From NCBI GenBank assembly GCA_003567835.1, contig PWYO01000120.1:1-9539 (forward strand): DNA of 9,539 nt, read 5' to 3'. Both the position numbers and the translations under genes were made by a program. This stretch comes from Actinomycetota bacterium (lineage in GTDB: Bacteria > Actinomycetota > Humimicrobiia > Humimicrobiales > Humimicrobiaceae). Shown in pieces: positions 7,507-9,539 of this stretch. Positions within the stretch are counted from its first letter, which is position 1. Every line of letters begins with the position of its first letter. The notes below the pieces were generated by a model that was given only the letters and a program-made list of their open reading frames with translations, searched no databases and was not told the origin of the DNA.

Positions 7507-8166
7507 ATGGCTGTGATCACCATTTCCAGACTAACCGGCAGCGGCGGTTATGAAATCGGAAAAGAAGCCGCAAAAAGCTTGGGCTATAAATTTGTGGACA
7601 AGGACTTTATCCAAAAAGTATTGAACAAGTACGGCCATATCGGCTTTACGAAACTGTATTATGAAGAACCAAACTACTGGGCCAGGTATTTGGGTATTGT
7701 GGATTCTATGGTGGAAATGTTTAAAAAGGTCATTCTTTCCATAGCCAAAAGCCAAGATGTGGTTATTGTGGGCCGGGGCAGTTTTGCAGACCTGTCCGGT
7801 CATGAGGATGTTTTAAATGTGATGATATATGCGCCTACGGATCAAAGAATCCGTGCGGTGATGAAAAAAAAGAACATGGACAAAGCTGCAGAAGCTGAAA
7901 AATTCATCATAAGGCATGATAAAATGCGGGAGTCCTTCATTGAATACTTCCATAAAATGAAGTGGGACCGCATCGGTAATTTTGATTTGGTGTTTAACAC
8001 CGGGAAACTAAAACCCTCTTACTGCACGGAAATGATTGTAAGCGCTGCCAAGAACCTGGACCAGCAAGCACCCAATTCCTTCGCATCTGTCTCCAAAATT
8101 CCCGATGACGAAGTGCTGGACAGGACCGTAAAAACGCTGCTTGAAACCTTGGAGCCGGCAAAATGA
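7507..8166 (+). CDS. Cytidylate kinase-like family protein
   Basis: A 219-residue P-loop nucleotide-kinase-fold protein of the Cytidylate_kin2 type. It opens with AVITISRLTGSGGYEIGKEAA, matching the family's typical ISRQ-x-GSGG-xEIG start. A central VVIVGRGSFADL block follows, then DKMRESFIEYFHKMKW (lid region) and a C-terminal FDLVFNTGKL strand. The canonical enzyme phosphorylates CMP/dCMP, but this family differs from housekeeping Cmk: it has no classical GxxGxGK[S/T] loop, and its substrate is not established. The start is put at 7507 rather than the ATG at 7501. The AAAGGA ribosome binding site (7495-7500) directly abuts 7501 but lies a good 6 bases from 7507, and MAVITISR is the usual family N-terminus. 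It stands alone on the plus strand, with a TATAAT promoter candidate 69 bases upstream, and converges on the next gene. Confidence 0.85.
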   Translation: MAVITISRLTGSGGYEIGKEAAKSLGYKFVDKDFIQKVLNKYGHIGFTKLYYEEPNYWARYLGIVDSMVEMFKKVILSIAKSQDVVIVGRGSFADLSGHEDVLNVMIYAPTDQRIRAVMKKKNMDKAAEAEKFIIRHDKMRESFIEYFHKMKWDRIGNFDLVFNTGKLKPSYCTEMIVSAAKNLDQQAPNSFASVSKIPDDEVLDRTVKTLLETLEPAK

Positions 8167-8169
8167 GCA

Positions 8170-8185
8170 CCCTGCGGCTGCAGGG
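8170..8185 (+). terminator. GC-rich hairpin just after the cytidylate-kinase-like gene
   Basis: CCCTGC (8170-8175) and GCAGGG (8180-8185) form a perfect 6-bp stem with a GGCT loop, starting 3 bases after the TGA stop. No T-tract follows on the plus strand, so this is not a classical intrinsic terminator. On the minus strand a short ATTTT follows, so it might help as a back-up stop for the converging gene. It may equally be an mRNA 3'-end stabiliser. Confidence 0.35.
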
Positions 8186-8201
8186 CGGCCGGTGGCATGA
8201 C

Positions 8202-8220
8202 AAAAACAGGAATACCCGTC
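8202..8220 (-). terminator. Candidate rho-independent terminator of the right-edge gene
   Basis: On the minus strand, 20 bases after the stop codon, ACGGG (8219-8215), a TATT loop and CCTGT (8210-8206) form a 5-bp stem including one G-U pair, directly followed by TTTT (8205-8202). The position and T-tail are right for a terminator, but the stem is short. Confidence 0.4.
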
Positions 8221-8240
8221 CTCAACACAGGCATAAAAAG

Positions 8241-9539
8241 CTAGAGCAGTCTTTTTCGTAATTCTTCAGGATCAAAATACTGATTGAAATTATTCTTGTG
8301 GGCATGGTCCTTTTTTGCGTGCAGGTAAAAATTTTCAAACTCATCGATTAAGGCTTCCACCTGCTTTCTTCCCTTGCTGGTTTTTACCGCCTCTCTGGGG
8401 GTCCTATTGCCCAGCGCGGGAATCTTTGCATCTACCCAGTCGTCATAATATTTTTGCCACCATTCTGTGGCCAGTCTTTTCAAATCGGCTTGGTCCATGG
8501 CCGGATCAGGTTCATTGGTTTTTTCCTCCGGACCGGATTTTTTGCTACGCACATACCTTGCCTGTATATCCTCTAAGTCAGTATAGGCGGTTTTAACGTA
8601 TTCAAGCGGCAGGTCTTTTACCATCTCTTTCCATTTTTGCTGTCTTTCCAAAGAGTTGGTCTGAACATAAAGCCTTTTTCTTTTTATAATGATGCTTGCC
8701 AATATGGTATTTTTTTGATTCATCCAATGCAGCAGGGTCTGTTTTCCATCACTGGACACACTGATTCCTTTTATTGCGGCCAGTTTCTTTTTTATCAACT
8801 CCCGGTCTTCAAACCGGAACACTGTCTCTACGAGAATTATTTCCTCTTTATCATAGTTGACCATTGTAGCCATTTTCCTGGTTATGCGTATCAAGAAATA
8901 ATCCAGGGCCACCAGGTAGATGATTACCGGAAAAAGCTTAAAAATTTTGGAAAGGCCATCTTTTTTTGAGAAAAGATGTGCATAATTGGACTTGTACACC
9001 TGCGCATATTCCTTGATCAGCTCTTCCAGCATCCCTCTGTCCTGCAGGGCATACAGAATGGGTGGGCAGCTTTCCATAACATGCATGTCTTCATCAAAGG
9101 GAGCGATAATACCTGAAAACATGTCATGCTTGACCAAAGTGTGCGTCAAAGACTTGTCCATGATTTTATAAACCATGCCACTGAAGATGTCTTCTGCTTC
9201 GATAACAGGATAATGTTGCTTGTTTTCTGCATGGAGGATGTTTCGTACTTTAAAAAAACCAGCTGCTGCCCGGTTTAAACTTTGAAGAAATTGCATTTCT
9301 TGGCTGGTAAACGCCTGGCTATGCTTTGTAAGGCAGTATCTCCACAAATAATTGTCTTCAATGCTGTCAGGATTAAACCCAAAATCATCCAGTTCGCCAT
9401 CAAAGTCGGCCAAGTCAAATATGGGATAACCGAATATGGTAAAAAGAAAGGCAAGGTCATTCAAAAAAAAGTCCAGATCCTCTTGGGACCTTACCTCAGC
9501 TAGATCCACTGGCCTTAGCAGAAATTCGAAAAGGTAGAA
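8241..9539 (-). CDS. Multidomain protein of unknown function, SEC-C-protein-like core with MbcA/ParS/Xre-like C-terminus (5' end outside window)
   Basis: The frame is open to the right edge (432 residues visible). A GTG at 9509 could start it, with only a weak AAGG 3 bases upstream. The ten codons before it read like protein, so I take the gene as 5'-partial. Numbering from that GTG: residues 1-80 are acidic and helical. About 82-145 looks like a small beta module (FFKVRN, EAEDIFSGMVYKI, HDMFSGIIAPF). A hydrophobic helix lies at 186-209, possibly buried because it contains an Asp. About 224-315 resembles the TVFRFEDRELIKKKLAAI / LYVQTNSLERQQKW module that I recall from SEC-C-type proteins. 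About 345-395 ends with WVDAKIPALGNRTPREAV, resembling the MbcA/ParS/Xre toxin-binding fold. No C-x-C-x8-C-[CH] zinc motif is visible; one could lie upstream. No toxin gene is adjacent. These resemblances are from memory, and the role is unknown. Confidence 0.7.
   Translation of the reverse strand, partial: FYLFEFLLRPVDLAEVRSQEDLDFFLNDLAFLFTIFGYPIFDLADFDGELDDFGFNPDSIEDNYLWRYCLTKHSQAFTSQEMQFLQSLNRAAAGFFKVRNILHAENKQHYPVIEAEDIFSGMVYKIMDKSLTHTLVKHDMFSGIIAPFDEDMHVMESCPPILYALQDRGMLEELIKEYAQVYKSNYAHLFSKKDGLSKIFKLFPVIIYLVALDYFLIRITRKMATMVNYDKEEIILVETVFRFEDRELIKKKLAAIKGISVSSDGKQTLLHWMNQKNTILASIIIKRKRLYVQTNSLERQQKWKEMVKDLPLEYVKTAYTDLEDIQARYVRSKKSGPEEKTNEPDPAMDQADLKRLATEWWQKYYDDWVDAKIPALGNRTPREAVKTSKGRKQVEALIDEFENFYLHAKKDHAHKNNFNQYFDPEELRKRLL

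Overview
The window is bacterial chromosomal DNA of moderate GC (mid-40s percent by eye, not computed). It holds five protein genes, two of them cut by the window edges. I found no rRNA, tRNA, CRISPR array, transposase, phage gene or long repeat. The addB-then-addA order, the rather short AddA, the cytidylate-kinase-like protein and the bacterial tocopherol-cyclase-family protein together suggest an anaerobic Bacillota (Clostridia / Peptococcaceae-like) chromosome. Desulfobacterota is a possible alternative. This assignment is an inference from protein style, not a marker-gene result.

Layout from left to right. (1) Positions 1-460, minus strand: the N-terminal 153 residues of a tocopherol-cyclase-family protein, running off the left edge, with a plausible sigma-A-type promoter of its own at 500-528. 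(2) Positions 461-886: a 426-base gap with no convincing gene, holding that promoter and a weak candidate terminator for the addBA unit. (3) Positions 887-7086, minus strand: a two-gene unit encoding an AddAB-type helicase-nuclease. addB (4069-7086) comes first and addA (887-4060) follows after 8 bases, its ribosome binding site overlapping the addB stop codon. (4) Positions 7087-7506: a divergent intergenic region with a promoter candidate for each direction and two inverted repeats. (5) Positions 7507-8166, plus strand: a cytidylate-kinase-like family protein. (6) Positions 8167-8240: a short convergent gap with two small hairpins. (7) Positions 8241-9539, minus strand: a multidomain protein of unknown function that stays open to the right edge, so its true start lies outside the window. 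Its parts resemble the non-zinc portion of SEC-C-type proteins and end in an MbcA/ParS/Xre-like segment.

The clearest functional unit is AddAB, which resects DNA double-strand ends for RecA-dependent repair. AddA carries all the UvrD-type helicase motifs and a complete RecB-type nuclease. AddB has a complete nuclease triad, but lacks a recognisable Walker A motif and seems to lack three of the four cysteines that normally hold the AddB iron-sulfur cluster. The other three genes have no evident link to it, and each appears to be transcribed separately. I do not see a clearly new multi-gene system here. The observations most worth checking are the divergent AddB and the architecture of the right-edge protein.
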